DNA from: Iris pallida
Taxonomy: Eukaryota; Streptophyta; Magnoliopsida; Asparagales; Iridaceae
Assembly: GCA_029216955.1 (NCBI GenBank)
Contig: JANAVB010029819.1
Span: 31,236,586 to 31,300,585, forward strand
DNA length: 64,000 nucleotides
Reading direction: 5' to 3'
Each line of letters begins with the position of its first letter. The first letter of the stretch is position 1. Position numbers and translations under genes: made by a program. The notes under the pieces are model-generated. The model did not search any database, was not told the DNA's origin, and was given only the letters and a program-made list of their open reading frames with translations. Positions 38,107 through 50,866 of the stretch are shown piece after piece.

Positions 38107-39991
38107 CGGCTAGAATGGGGTTGGGGGTGGGGTTGTTCATGGTGGCAGACCTGGTGATCATAGCCGGAGGCTCTTGCGCTCGTTTCTTCTTCCTCTTGGA
38201 CAGGGAGTCTTTAGGGGCTATAAGGGATGTTGCGAGGGGTTCAGCCAGCTTCACACGAAGGTTCGAAGCATTGAAGCCAGTAGTGTTCTCTGTAGAGTTA
38301 ATAAGTTCTTTCTCCATTTCTGCAAGGGCGCTGAGGGGTTGTCAGGGTTGAGAAAACATGCTTCCTGGGCCTGTCTCATCCTGGCCTCGTAGTCAGATCC
38401 TAGAGACTGACCCTCCGCCTCCGGAAGAGGGTTGGAGGGAGGAACGACAGAGGGTTCGGAGGGCTTCTCAGCGGTAGAAGCGGTCATGCCATTGACATCG
38501 CTAAGAGGAAGATCTGAGGTAGAGGGGGTAGGGATGGCAAAGGGAAGGGCCTTAGGTGTAAAGGAAGGGGGTGACTGTCGGTAGCCCTGTGACAGTAGAC
38601 GGGCTGAGCGGTTCTGCGGGAGGCTAAAAAGCAGTCAACGCCAATCGATTCTGCTCCTTGTCAACCGTGACAAAGGGGGATGCTCCTCCGACAACGAGCG
38701 AGGGGAAGGAAGGGGAAGAGGTGGCCTAAACTTCCAACGCCTGAGATGCGCTAAGGATCTGAAACCGGTTGAGAAGGGAGATACTCGGTTGCTGGCTGTG
38801 AGGCGATGAACTGCGAGGCATGGAGGGAGCGCAGGGACTTGGGGAAGTATCACTTTTCGGGAAGCATTGGTAGGAGTTAGAGGGGAAGGATGGGCCCTGT
38901 GGAAGGGATAAAGGGCATTCCAGATGTTGTGGTCTTTCTGAAATCTGTCTTCTTGAGCTCCGGATGTGCCTTGAAGCAATATTTCAAAAAGTGGCCCCGA
39001 ATCTGGCAGTGAGTGCAGAAGTTGATGTTGTTATCGTATTCCAGGTTCTGGGTGTTGGTTCTACCCCTAGCTCGAGCTGGAGAACAGTCGGTGGGGCAGA
39101 GGATAAGTCGACCTCAACACAAATCCTGGCATAGTTGCCTTTAGACAAATTCCTGGTTTCCTCCCCGATGGCCACCAAACTGCCGAAGGAGCTCGCGATC
39201 CTCTTGAGAGTTGTCGAGGCGAAGCCGACCAGCGGGAGATTCGGCAAGATGACCCAGGTCGAGATAATAGTTGAGTCGGCATAGGGGGTGAAGTTGGAGG
39301 TCCATTTAGCGATCTTCACACTGTAAGGTCCGATGGTGGTGGAACCCTTGGCCCACACTAGCGAGAAATCTGAATCAGAGGAGAGGTGGAGATAGAGGTG
39401 CTTGGGGTCAAGAGGGTCATCCTTGAAGGCGGAAGATAGGCCCCACCCTGCTAAAGCTTCTTTGACCGAGGGGAGCTTGGGGCATCCAGATTGGAATTTA
39501 AGAACGAAGGTCCTGGAGAAGGTGGAGGAAAGGGATGAGATCTCATCTGAGGAAAATGGGATGCTGATGGGGAGTCCTTCAGATTTGGAGGGGAAGTCAA
39601 TCTCGGGAAGTTCGATCTCCAGGCCCTGTAGACTCGAAGAGGCTCGGTCAGGTCTGAGGATATCAGCAAAGGATGGAGGGGGGCTGTGAGGGTGGAGATG
39701 GGGGGAGAGCAGCAGATCTGCCACCCTGAGCAGAGGGGAGGCTTCCTGGCTGGGGGCGGGGGTGGTGGTGCCCCGCTGAAGGAGACGATGGGGAATGAAG
39801 ACCTGGGGCAAGATCTCCAATGTCGAGAGACGGAAAGAAAGCCTGACCGGTGAGGTACAAACTCGGAGCCGAGAGGGGTGGGGCACGAGACTCCAGGGGA
39901 GGAGCGAGGCTGCGTCCTGATCTAGCAAGGGAGGGTACAGGATGGCCAAGTCCCAGGTGGAGGGAGGGCACGTGGCCGCTTCAGGAGCCAA
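38099..39991 (-). pseudogene. LINE ORF1: DUF4283-type RNA-binding protein with CCHC knuckle, frameshifted
   Basis: The open frame 39991-38984 (335 codons) has a Pro/Ser-rich N-terminus (about residues 1-120), then a DUF4283-like domain (about 130-310: VKIAKWTSNF, WVILPNLPL, RIASSFGSL, NYARICVEVDL). A frameshift near 39040-39070 puts the zinc knuckle (CTHCQIRGHFLKYC, 38976-39017) in another frame. Further pieces continue to a stop at 38099-38101, including an acidic stretch and a lysine-rich KRKKKRA near the end. That stop overlaps the ORF2 start in ATGGTTAA. ORF1 proteins coat LINE RNA. This copy is broken. Confidence 0.8.
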
Positions 39992-41004
39992 CTGGGGGTG
40001 GCGTAGAAGGCATTGGGGCCAAAGGGAGAGGGGGGCCGCACTCTAGGGCCGAAGAACCAGGGGGAGGGATGCTGCGGTCCGACCGTGGGTGAGCATGCCC
40101 GACTGCGGAGAGTCCTAACCCGGAGGTGGGAGACGCAAAGGTCGCCGAGCCACGAGCTCAAGACCCTGGAGCAGGGGCACAAATACCAGGAGAGGGGGAA
40201 CGTGGACCACAGGCAGGGGCGCATAGACCAGGAGCAGGGGCGCTTATACCCAGGCGAGGGGGGCTGGGTCCACGTACGATGCTGCCGGGATCCGGAAGAA
40301 GGCGCACGGGCGCATAGGCAGGGGCCGGAGGAATGGGCACATATGGCCCCGTGGCAAAAATAGGCACATAAGCCAGCACTCCGGAGGCGGGTGCATACGC
40401 GCCAAGGATGGAGCTGGGTGCATGGCTCCCCGACAGGGGAGGCGCAGAGCTGGGCGAGAAACTCTAATTTTTCAAATTCAAATTAGAGCCCGGAGATAGA
40501 GGAAGCACGCCAAAAGAGTCGCAGCTCTCCGAGGACGGGGGGCAACAGCAGTCGCCGCCGCAGCGGACGACCGTCGGAGGGGGACGAGGGGAACGGAGGA
40601 CCGCACTTCACCGCCGTCGACACTCGAGACGTCCTTCCGATCAGGAGAAGCTCCGACCGGGGTTCGGGTGGCCTGCCGGCTCTGGGGAGTGTAAAACCTG
40701 CAAGAGGACGGAGCTGCGCCGGTGGCGGCGCGTCCCACCAGTGAAAGCTGCGCCTGCGTCCAACTAGCCGGATGGAGGAGGCGACCCGCCGAGGGACCAG
40801 GACCGCCTGAAGGGAGTGGGGCGGGGGGTGAAGGAGATAGGGGGAGGCGCGTCGACTCCTGCCGCAACGCCGGCGGAGGGCTACATGGGCGGGCGGTGCT
40901 GACTGGCCGGAGGGTGGAGGGACTGGAGTGGGAGGGGAGGGGGCGGACGGCAGAGGGGGCCAGGAAGGGAAGGGAGGGGAGCAGGTAGGATGGGGAGAGA
41001 ACAT
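39992..41004 (-). other. GC-rich 5' leader of the minus-strand LINE
   Basis: This is about 1 kb of GC-rich DNA upstream of ORF1. It includes short repeats (GCCCCTG-type) at 40130-40380 and a TTTGAATTTGAAAAATTAGAG block (about 40466-40486 on the minus strand). The long overlapping frames here, such as 40483-41004, reflect composition. A LINE internal promoter would be expected here, but I see no clear motif. Confidence 0.55.
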
Positions 41005-42577
41005 CTGAGCTTTTGTATTACATTACATATATATATATTATAAATATTTATATTATTATTTTAGAATTTAAAATAAATATTTTTATATTATAAAATATTA
41101 CTTTATGTGTTTTCATGATGCTATAAGATATATTGCCATATATGAAAATAGTAAGTTCATATGAACATATATGTTGGTTGTATAATATTTAGATATTTTA
41201 TAGTTGTATTTAGCTTTTAGAAATTTAAAGTTACTATTTTCAAATTGTAGAATAATATGTTTGTCATGTTAGTATAATATTATATGCCTATATTTGGATA
41301 TAAACTAGTTTGGTAGATTTTCAATAGTAGAGACTAAATATATGGTAAGTGAATATATGGTTAGTGGTGAAGTCTTTGAGTTAGTATTTATTTTAGTTTT
41401 ATTTATCTTTTTGGAGTTCGTGTTCATTCGATTGTAGTTGGAGATGGACCGTTGCTTTACACTCTTACCGATATTACAGGCATGATACCTTGTCTTTTTT
41501 GTACTGTTTAAATTTATATTCTTGTGCTTGTGTTTGTTAAATGTTATTCTTAGTGGTGTGTCCAAGTATGACTTGGGTGCCATAGATGGTGTCATAAATG
41601 TATGTGTGCGTGTGTATGACTTTGCAAGTAGGAGATGTTCCTGATAGTTGTGAAGTTATTTTCAATAACTTCTTTTCTTTGTCACGTATCATACACGTCA
41701 CTGCGAGTGAGATACATTGTGTTGGCATAGACTTGATCATCAGTGCGGGTAGTTCGTGTGTTGGTACATATAGTTATCAGTTTGAGTCTAGCGCCTAGTT
41801 AGATACTTGAATTGAGATATGAACTGTTCGAGTCATGGATATGACTAGTGCCATACATAGGAGAGAAAGACTATTAGTAGACGTATGAGAAGACTTATAT
41901 TAGACTTAGTGGTTGCCCAGTTATGGGTTATTATTTTCCCTATTTATGGATGTATTGCTAGAAGATATATCCGACAGCGGCCGCTGACTGCGCGTCAGAA
42001 TATGGTCGGAAGGAATGCTAGTATATATTGACATAAGTCTTTAGCGGATGCTATGCTTTATTCCTTTACCTACTCATATTTACCAAAGTCTTCTTCAACA
42101 TGCATACACATAGATGGTTAGTAAGCCCTGATATTGATTTATTTTCAGTTTATATATGGCTTGTATCCTTCGTAACCTGGTGATCTCTCCAGGTATTAGT
42201 TGGACTTCCGACATGAAGTTATCTTGATATTTTCTATAGGATTCAGCTACTGTTGGTAGCGTTATTTGTTGTCACTTTCACGTCCTTTGAACTATTTATT
42301 TCTGCCTTGGCTATTATAACCTATTTTTAATGGACCTATATTATTCTTCGGCTCCATTCCAAACATATATGTTAATGGGCTGCAGACCATGACATATATC
42401 GTTTGTTCTTGATTTTGTTCATTATTGTGGATTAAGACATAATTGAGATATAGTTTAGTTAGTATATTTTACAATGTAGTACTTTTAGAGTAAGTGCATT
42501 AATTTGAAAACTTAGTCTAGATTGTATTAGCTAGCATGGTTGCATTTCTACTCCGATATATTTGGGACTGGGGTATG
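41005..42577 (+). repeat. Truncated Gypsy LTR, 3' part
   Basis: AT-rich sequence ends in TTTGGGACTGGGGTATGACA, like the LTR end of element C (TTTGGGACTGGGGCGTTACA). A hairpin word ACCTGGTGATCTCTCCAGGT (42175-42194) lies 383 bases before the end, as in C. There is no PBS after it, so it is a solo or broken LTR whose left part is cut at the LINE. Confidence 0.5.
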
Positions 42578-43499
42578 ACACCTTTGAACCTTCTACCAAT
42601 TTTATAGAGAAACAAAGACACCCCTCTAACATTCTAGCAAGTCCCCGAGGAGCCACGATAACTTCTTGGAGGGATGCGGAGCCTAGAAATCACCAGAAGT
42701 TGGGTTCAAAGTTCGAATTCGTTCCAACATGTATGTTGTTTTTCATCTAGGGTTTCATGTACTTCTAGACATCCTCTTCTCATGTAACCAAAAATAATTG
42801 AAAGATATGTGTCTATTTTTATGTCCTATTGACCACCCACATGGTTCCTTACGTTTATCCGGAGCGTTCTTTCTACAAAAATGTGTCCAAACTGAACCAA
42901 ATCTTTCGTGTGCGAGTTTTGGTCATCTTCTGGACCACTTTGATCTTTTCTATATTTTTGGTAAGAATCTATACATCTTAAGCTTTTCATTGAATATATT
43001 TTTGTAGTATTTTACTGAGGTTTACTATTTTTATAAAATTCGGACTTGTCACCATAATGTCAGAACACCGAAAACTCATAGATTCTTTGTGTCCATATGC
43101 TTCAGAACTTCATGAAACATGTCCAACATAATTGTTGTGCATGTTTTGATAAGAAAAAATAATTATATATTTTATACTATTTTTTCAAAATTAATATTTA
43201 TAGAGAATTTATCGTTTTAGGAGCCAAATTATGGAACAAGTCTAAGTATATTTTGTTGCCCCATTGTTCATATTCACACCTGATTTTGATAATCAACATA
43301 AACATTAGTCGATACGCAAATATTACACCACGGGTACAAAAATAGAACCTCTACTTCCAACATGCTATTATTCGTCGTCTTCATAATACACAAACTATAT
43401 TTGCTGATTAAGACTTGTTTTTATATTTTATTATCTATTTTTTCTTTTATTGAGTCTAGAAAAATGTGAGGTTGATCGGATTGGCAACTAGCTTTCTAC
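42578..43499. other. Unrecognised AT-rich DNA
   Basis: This is about 0.9 kb with no credible gene. The 62-codon frame at 42562-42750 crosses the LTR end and resembles nothing known. The stretch may be old element DNA. It grades into the Copia LTR, whose start I could not fix. Confidence 0.4.
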
Positions 43500-44291
43500 T
43501 GAACTCTACTGTCCAAAATAAACCTACTTATCTACCCTATATTTTGTACTAAGTGTGTACCCAATTCTATGTCCAATACCAATACAAAAAGTCCAAAAAA
43601 ATGAGTAGATATTCATGATAGAACTCATGCTGAGTTCGGCCCGAATTCACCATGAGTTCAGTCAGGTTAGTTCCAGATTGTTTTGGTCATCCTAAATATC
43701 TGTAACCACTTTTCAAAATATAAAAATTGTGGACCCAAACTCATGCCGAGTTCTGCCCGAAAAAATGCTATAAGAGAATAAATTTTTATTCCAAATCATT
43801 CATCCACTCTTCTCTTCTCTCTCTATTAAAAAGCATTCTAGAGCTATTCTTTTTCATATCTAGCCTTAACGACTCCTATCCAAAGCAAGTGCCTTTTTGA
43901 TTCAATCTAGAGTTTGGTTCGAGTTGTAAAGAAGGCTTTACGAAAGTGTTCCAGTTTTCAAAGTTTGGCTCAGTTGAAGTTGCGAGTCCTTCGGACAAAA
44001 ACTCTTGTTGTAAAGAGTTGTAAGCGCTCGGTTAAAGCTTGTGCCAAAGTAACATCGAGTAAGAGTAATTAAGAATGGATTAGTCCTCTCAGGGGATACC
44101 AGTATACATCACTGTGCCATGAGTTTTTTTATGCTTTTTTACTTTACACATTTATATTCTTATAGTTTGATATCATCTGTCCAGTATTTTATACCTGTGA
44201 CACTGCTTATATAAAAAAATTTAGGGACTATCTTTCCGCTACACACACGCACTCTATTCACCCCCTCTAGAGCTGCTCAACATTCCTACAG
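43500..44291 (+). repeat. Element E 5' LTR
   Basis: The end ACATTCCTACA (44291) matches element B (TTCCTACA). GTTCGTATCCGAGTGGGTTA follows, a decayed form of the initiator-Met site. U3 has GAGTTCGGCCCGAA-type repeats (43632-43665, 43740-43763) and a TATA-like CTATAAGAG (about 43769). The left edge is approximate. Confidence 0.6.
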
Positions 44292-44394
44292 TTCGTATCC
44301 GAGTGGGTTATATTTAAATATAACACTCTAGAGAGTATATATAAATGACAATCGTGAAATCTATATGCACATGTAAAGGGAATCCACAAATAGA

Positions 44395-44885
44395 CTCCTA
44401 CTATTTGAAGAAACAAACTATACCTATTGGAAAACAGGAATGAGTTTCCTTTTGAAATCTCTTGATTTTGATCTTTGGTCTATAGTCATAGACAGCTACA
44501 AAATGATACATAGAATAGTGATTGATAATAATTTTGTGGACAAGCAAAATAATAGATACCCGGATTCAAAAAAGACACAAGCCAATCTTGATGCAAGAGT
44601 GATCAATGCACTATTCTATGCTAATGATAAGAATGAGTTCAATAGAGTATCTACATGTGTCACTTCGTATGATATCTGAGAACTTCTTGAGATAACACAT
44701 GAAGGAATTTCATAAGTAAAGGAATCCAAGATCAACAGACTAACATAAGAGTATGAGGCTTTAAAGATGAAGCCAAATGAATCAATCACACCAATATTCA
44801 CACATTTTTTTAGATATAACTAATCTTCTATTTTTTTCTTGGTAATGATTACAACAACCATGGAAAGATCAGGAAGGTGCTCAGG
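44395..44885 (+). pseudogene. gag: Element E gag, part before the F insertion
   Basis: The frame reads an ETNYTYWKTGMSFLLKSLD-type Copia gag start, then INALFYANDKNEFNRVSTC and SKINRLT-stop-EYEALKM. Stops lie at 44677-44679 and beyond. The word RKVLR ends the segment at the TCAGG target site, and the next residues (ELTKNWNPKATIIEE) are found at 55133 on the far side of F. This shows one ancestral gag split by an insertion. Gag would have formed the particle. Confidence 0.82.
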
Positions 44886-45287
44886 TGTAAACCCCTAGAC
44901 CAATTCTCCTCATTCTTAATAATTATTTACAACTTGTGCTCATTCATTAATCTTATTTAGGTTTTTTTTTACTTAAAAATAACAATGTAAAGAGTAAGGT
45001 GGTAGTATCCAATTGATAGGGACTTAAAGGAAAAGTTCAGATTCAAATCTCAACTGTTTTATATATGGACTCCACTTCTGTTTGAATACGAACTCATAAG
45101 CCCCTCTGTTTTCAAAACCTACAATTCAAATATGTGACAACCTCGAATCCTTGTGAGTAAATCCAAAATACTTTTTTAAAAATCCAATTTCCCTAAATCT
45201 AATTCTTCCTTTTGGCCTACCCCATGAAACCCTGTATTTAGATTTCAAAACCCTGTTATAGCCGACCACCATTTGAATTCAAATCTG

Positions 45288-45294
45288 TATATAA
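45288..45294 (+). promoter_or_regulatory. TATA box of element F 5' LTR
   Basis: TATATAAGCCGATC lies in the LTR, and the same site is at 51271-51277 in the other LTR. Confidence 0.55.
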
Positions 45295-48200
45295 GCCGAT
45301 CTTTCTCCTGTATCAAATACGATTTCATTCCAAGTCGATTTCCCTCAATCCTTAGAAAAGATCGACCATATCCAAGCTTGATATATATACATATGGAATC
45401 GGCCACCCTCTACTATTCCTCATCAAAACCCTAGCCTCATGTACAGTGTATACAGACTTCTCCCTCGAGAACACCGGCACACCCTTGGCAGCCACAAGGG
45501 ACTCTTCAATAAGGTAACGATCGAAACCTTTTTTTATTGAATCTACCATGCTATATGTTTGTTATTATTTCCAAAAAGAACCGAATACATGGGAACTTTG
45601 TAAACATATAGGAATTTGGGGTTAATGTATCAGTAGTCACTAGAGATCACTAATTTCTTTTTGATAGATACGATTCAGTAAATATCGCATACAAATTCTA
45701 TTAGAGGATGTATAGAGCAGGCTAAATATGAGAGTGTACACATGCTTCACATCAAATGGACAAGACCAATTGGTAGCAGAGTTGGCACCTAGTATTGGGT
45801 TGTATTTTTAGTATCAGATTTTGGTACTCGATATCATCTTAACTCTCGATATCAGGCTTGATATTTCGTGTCATATTTGACACTTGATACCAGGTTGTAT
45901 ACTTGGTATCATGTGCTCAATGCATTATTTTACCTCATGGCTTTTGTCACATCATGGATCTCCATCATGAACTATTAGATAAGGAGTCAATGAGACAGTT
46001 GTTTTTAGAGGAGCAGAACAAAGCATGTTAGTATCACAATTTGGGTCCAGTTTAACAAAGGGACAACATCCATGTGCAACTTGGTCCCTGTTGTTCTTCA
46101 GTCGATTAAATATGTAACTAAAAAGCTACAGAGTTTACCCTATTGACACATATCAATTGATATACTTTTTCTCCAAGTCTGCAGTTGAACGCTATATCAG
46201 TTTAGACAGGAAACCCAACCTAGATTGTAAACCACAATATCTTGTGGGTACTTAAGAGTGCCTGCTAATCATGGAAGGAGTATAGGGTTGTATATGGATG
46301 TGATGCTTTAACCATACTGGGAACCAGGGATGGTTGCTTGTACTTACTGATACTTAGAGTTTCAATAATCAAGTTCGAGTATGCAATTATAGAGAGTTGC
46401 AGTAGGAGTTTTAAGATATCGAGATTCGAATCTGTTGCCAATAGAGATGTTTAGTACTGGCCTTTAAGATTATGTATACCACTAGGGAATGAAAGGATAG
46501 TTTATAATGTAATGATCCTCCCTTTGCCAAATTTTATTCTTTTATAAGTACAAGATAGGACAGAAGTTCAACTAATCCATTAAAACAAATAATTAATCTA
46601 GTATTGGTATGAAGGATTTATGTATGCTCTGATGTATTGTGTAAAACCTATAAGGATTTATGGTAGAGAGTACCAAGTCTAAGGGTGTGCGTTGTAGTTC
46701 AATACTAGGTAGGTACCAGGTAGCAAGAGATAGTTCAGAGAGGCTTACATACACAAAAATAGAAGCATGACCATAAGTGAGTTGCATAGCTTGTAGACAA
46801 TGCCCAGATACTCGGGCATATACCTCTGTACATAGGTAAGACCTGGAGACAGATGGGACTAGTGGGTACATACAGGGCTATCTTACATATGTATCTAACT
46901 GAATGACCTAAATCAATGCCCTGTACCTAGGAAAAGGTAAATACTCTGTGCATAGGGCCTTTAACCTTGTTGTATCAGATTTCTGGAGTACTATCAGTTT
47001 ATATTGATACAGACTAGTTGATTTTCCTTGAACCCATGAGATACTAAAGTGGGAAAATAGATATGAAGCAACTTGTAACGTATGCCAAAGGCCATGATGA
47101 CAGGAGGCCATTCTTGGCTTACATTTGGCATGATAAGGCCTGTACAAAATTTATTAGGGTGTTGCAGGGACGTATCTTCCACAGCAATAGGGAACAAGGC
47201 AAGTACCAATATGTTAATCAGAGAAGAAATAAAACCTATAGTACATCCGTTTGCATATAGTATATCATTCTAGGGAAAAAGGCATTAGTAGTTGGGGTTG
47301 CAATACATTCACATGTGACAGCAAATACTATGGCAAACTGTAGTGTCCATTATGCAATACATAGATACTAGAAAGGTTGGAATATAGGGAAATTCTAATG
47401 CCATGATGTATACTGTAGGGGTCAAGTGTGTAGAGCATGGGGGTTCTTGGGAAGTATATAGCATAGTATAGTACCTTATGTTGATGGCAAATTTGATATG
47501 TGTTAGGCCCTGGGTAGCAGATGTTAAATAAGAAGGAGTGGATAGAGTACAATGCCTAGCAGTATATTTAAGGAGGAACTGGGTACAGGGAACATTAAGG
47601 ACCTGGTATGTAAGTAGGGAGTATGTAGATTGCTATCTCATAGGTTGCACTATTGCAGAGCAAATCATACAGGTAAGAATAGGCTTATACTAAGTAAGGG
47701 GATGTAAGGGTATACACAAAGAGGGTGCCCTAATGTACCAGTGCAAGGATGAGATTAAAGAGTATCAGACTTAGTGGCTTACATAGTTAAGAGTTGGGAA
47801 ATCAGACAAGTAGAAGTTGAGTTTAGAAGCAGTTGGCTTTGGACTCTGTTTAAAACAGCAGGAATAACAAGGGACGGGAACCCCAAATCCTTTTTGTATG
47901 CAGGTTTGTGTGACACACATGGGGCTCCAGTTACTTAAGTCAATCCATTAGATAAAACACTCTAGGCATATATGAATGCATAGGTGAGGCATACCCACAG
48001 TGTCAATAGGTAAACCGAGAAACCTAAACAACTTAAATAGATAAGCTTACTTGTACTCTAAAATTGTGTATTGATCATATTGAACTATCTAATAGGTTAA
48101 TTGGAGGTGACTCGGTGCTCCGAACCGTACAAGCAGCTTAGGACAACAGGCAAGTATACCTTGCCTTTCTTTACAGCTTTATTTATATGCAATGTGTTTT

Positions 48201-48387
48201 ATTATCCAGTCTCTTTTATTTATCGCTGACATGGGATTTATCATAGTAGTTTACTCCATTGAGACATAGCCCTTGTTAACAGTTAGCCTTGTGATTTATT
48301 GGTCGTGTTCACACATGTGCTTGATTGAGTCATATCATAGAACGAATGCGCTATAGTTGAACTGCTATTTTCTATTTGTCGTTTTTC

Positions 48388-48548
48388 AACCTGCGAGTCC
48401 ACATTAGGGGTGAGGGTTGACTGTTTACACCTGCGAGTCCACACTAGGGGTGAGGGTGATTGCCTTGAACTAACCTGCAAGTCCACACTAGGGACAAGGG
48501 TTAGTGATTAGTTTCAAACCTGCGAGTCTATACTAGTGGGGAGGGTTT
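48388..48548 (+). repeat. Four tandem units of about 43 bp in F 5' LTR
   Basis: AACCTGCGAGTCC followed by ACACTAGGGG and TGAGGGT occurs four times, spaced 40-46 bases, with different short spacers. The other LTR has the same four units. Confidence 0.92.
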
Positions 48549-49142
48549 GGTTATCCGTTGATCTCGTGTTCACTTATTTTCTTCCAGCAGTTCATTTATA
48601 CGTAGTTGTTCATATTCGTGTATCAGTATTGCTTAGTCTTTTTCCTGTTTATATCCTGGATTTCTTTTATACGTGATAAACTGTTAGAAAGGTTTGTATA
48701 TTATGTATCTTGCTAGTCCTCTAAGAACCTGATGCCTCTTCAGGTTTAGCCGAGTATTAAGCCAGGTGCACACGAGCAGGTTTGAGCCAGTATTGACCAC
48801 GGTACCACTACAGCTGAGGGTATCCGGATGATTAACAGTTTGGACTCAGTTATTTTATTTTCATGTTCTATTTTATTTTCGTCTATTGGTAGTAGATTTG
48901 TGTCCACCAGACGTAACTGGAATTCTCGATGAACTTGATACTTCATTTTATATTATCATTCTTAATTCAGTCTCATTTAAGTTAGTTGTATTTCTGATTT
49001 CTGTGGATGAGATATAGATTGCCCCGAATGTTCTAGATTCCTATGAGTTGTGTATACTAGACGGCGTTCTACCACCGACACTGTGGCATAGGCTGGACTT
49101 GGACACAGACTCATATCTGAAAAGCTGGTGCGAGTCGTGACA

Positions 49143-49351
49143 AGTTTTTTTGGTGGCCCATACAGGTCTATGTTAATAACTTCAGTTACATTACTGTACC
49201 GTCGTGAGCCTACAAATAGGATTAGACTCTTAGGATCTCATCCACATGCCTTGAACTCATTATTGATCTCTATCCTTGATTTTCATTGAATCCTTGACTT
49301 GCATCCTGCTTAAAATTCATCAACAGCTAAATGTTTCTTTTATTACAATAA
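49143..49351 (+). other. Element F leader with candidate primer binding site
   Basis: TGGTGGCCCA (49151-49160) lies 8 bases after the LTR, as in A, C and D. The next 190 bases are untranslated. Confidence 0.6.
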
Positions 49352-50711
49352 ATGGATTCTCAAGACAAGAACAACGCTTCCCTGAACACTCCACCAACTG
49401 CAGGAAGATTCTTCACATACATGACCCCACAGATGTAGGGAGGCCAACTTACTCATATGGGTAATCCGCCACAGCCGCAATTCTTGAGATTTCGCAAAGA
49501 CGACATTCCACCGCCCCTGTAGTTACCTCCGTAGACTCCACCAACAGCACCTATTTTTTCTTCAGCATCTGCCTACCACTAGCACAAGTTCAACATCCAG
49601 CAAATGTTCTCCATCCAGCACCTACCATGCACACAGCACCAGCGATGTATCAAGCTCCAACCATGTATCTAGCACCTACCGTATATCCAGCACATATTCT
49701 GCCTCCGCCACCTGCACTGGACAATGTTACTCTCCTCAGAATCTTCTAGCAACTCGTCGCTTCCTAGACGGTACAGGCCAATACCTTTCACGATACTATG
49801 AGAGAGGCCCTTCAGACAAGAGATGCTCCACGACTGCACCCTGGAACTTCCAAGAATTTCATAGACCTTAGCCCAGGGAATTCAAGGGGACGGAATGGAT
49901 TCTCTACGCGGATGATTGGTTAGAGAACGTGGATCAAAATCATCAGACAACTCGAGTTCGTGAAGACCTAAAGATCGAGTCAGCTAGCATGCAGCTTTAC
50001 GACATCGTCCGGACATGGTATAGTGATGAACCTCGATTCACCGCACCAGATGTGACTTGGGAAGAATTCAAGGAGCTGTTCAAGACGAAGTTCTACCCCG
50101 ACGGGGCTAGAGAGGAGTTAGAGAACGAGTTCGAGAGCCTGGAGCAGGGCAACCACTCTATCGACGAGTACACCGCAGAGTTCTTCCTCCTCAGTCGCTT
50201 CGCAGATGCCTTGACCCCTGCAGCCAAAGCCAAGAAGTTCAAAAAAAGGCTATTGCATGAAATTTGCATAGCCATCGCCACCAGCTAGGCCACAACCTAC
50301 GAAAGAATCTTAAAGGTCACACAAGCGGTAGAGAAAGAATTGAAGCGCAAGCAAAAGAGGGACAGAGACACATACGGAGGAGACAGCAACCAATCGGGAG
50401 TGAAGAAGCGATCCAATGCCCCAGAGAAGACCGCAGAACAGTAGCACCCTCAACAGGCACGAGCAACCCCACATCAAGTCCAAGACGTCTCCATCTGCCA
50501 GTATTACATGAAGAGAGGACACGTATAAGAAAATTGTCGTGGGTGGTTAGGTTTGTGTTGGACTTGTGGATCCAACCAACATTGGCCTCGAAATTGTCCG
50601 AAGAGAAACGCGAGCGCCCCACCACTACCGGCAGCACAAGGAGGACAAGCTTTTGCCATGATCATGGAGGATGCGACAGCACCACACGGAGTAGATGGTA
50701 GAAATTTTTAG
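49352..50711 (+). pseudogene. gag: Element F gag, broken
   Basis: The possible start MDSQDKNNASL at 49352 is in a different frame from the core. A proline-rich region includes four 6-residue APTMYx-type repeats (49618-49689). The capsid core (49929-50288) reads VTWEEFKELFKTKFYP, then LEQGNHSIDEYTAEF. A TAG at 50286-50288 ends it, but the same frame continues to TAG 50709-50711. Two zinc knuckles lie at about 50496-50597. The first has its second Cys changed to Tyr and an internal stop; the second (CWTCGSNQHWPRNC) is intact. It resembles A gag, including the double knuckle. No protease follows. Confidence 0.85.
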
Positions 50712-50866
50712 TAGATTATAGTAGTAACATTATTGATAACCATTAGGTTCAATTTTGACTTGCGAGTATTCGCAATATTTTCAATAGCAACAGTTTAGAC
50801 TTTTCATTCTAGTAGATCTTGGTTTATTAAATTTCGAGGACGAAATTATTCTAAGGGGGGTAGATT
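50712..50866 (+). promoter_or_regulatory. Element F post-gag region and polypurine tract
   Basis: The 155 bases between the gag stop and the 3' LTR include TTTCGAGGACGAAATTATT and the purine run AAGGGGGGTAGA (about 50852-50864). There is no trace of pol. Confidence 0.75.

Larger units (their letters stand above)
34429..41004 (-). mobile_element. L1-type LINE, near full length, minus strand
   Basis: Read on the minus strand, a GC-rich leader of about 1 kb is followed by ORF1 (DUF4283-type and CCHC knuckle), ORF2 (apurinic endonuclease, reverse transcriptase, zf-RVT-like C-terminus), a short 3' UTR with AATAAA, and a (TA)n end. No RNase H is seen. The copy is inactivated by frameshifts and an altered RT active site. 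The 5' limit is the edge of the GC-rich DNA at about 41004 and is approximate. Confidence 0.88.
44886..49142 (+). repeat. Element F 5' LTR (4257 bp)
   Basis: It matches 50867-55127 throughout with scattered substitutions. It contains TATATAA (45288-45294), four tandem CTGCGAGTCC...GAGGGT units (48388-48548) and a hairpin word (48726-48746). None of its short frames looks like a gene. Confidence 0.95.

Noticed and set aside
40483..41004. A 173-codon frame upstream of LINE ORF1
   Set aside because: It lies in the GC-rich leader, shows low-complexity Pro/Ser/Arg composition, and has no known domain.
42562..42750. A 62-codon frame
   Set aside because: It starts inside an LTR end and reads into unrecognised DNA. 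No similarity is seen.
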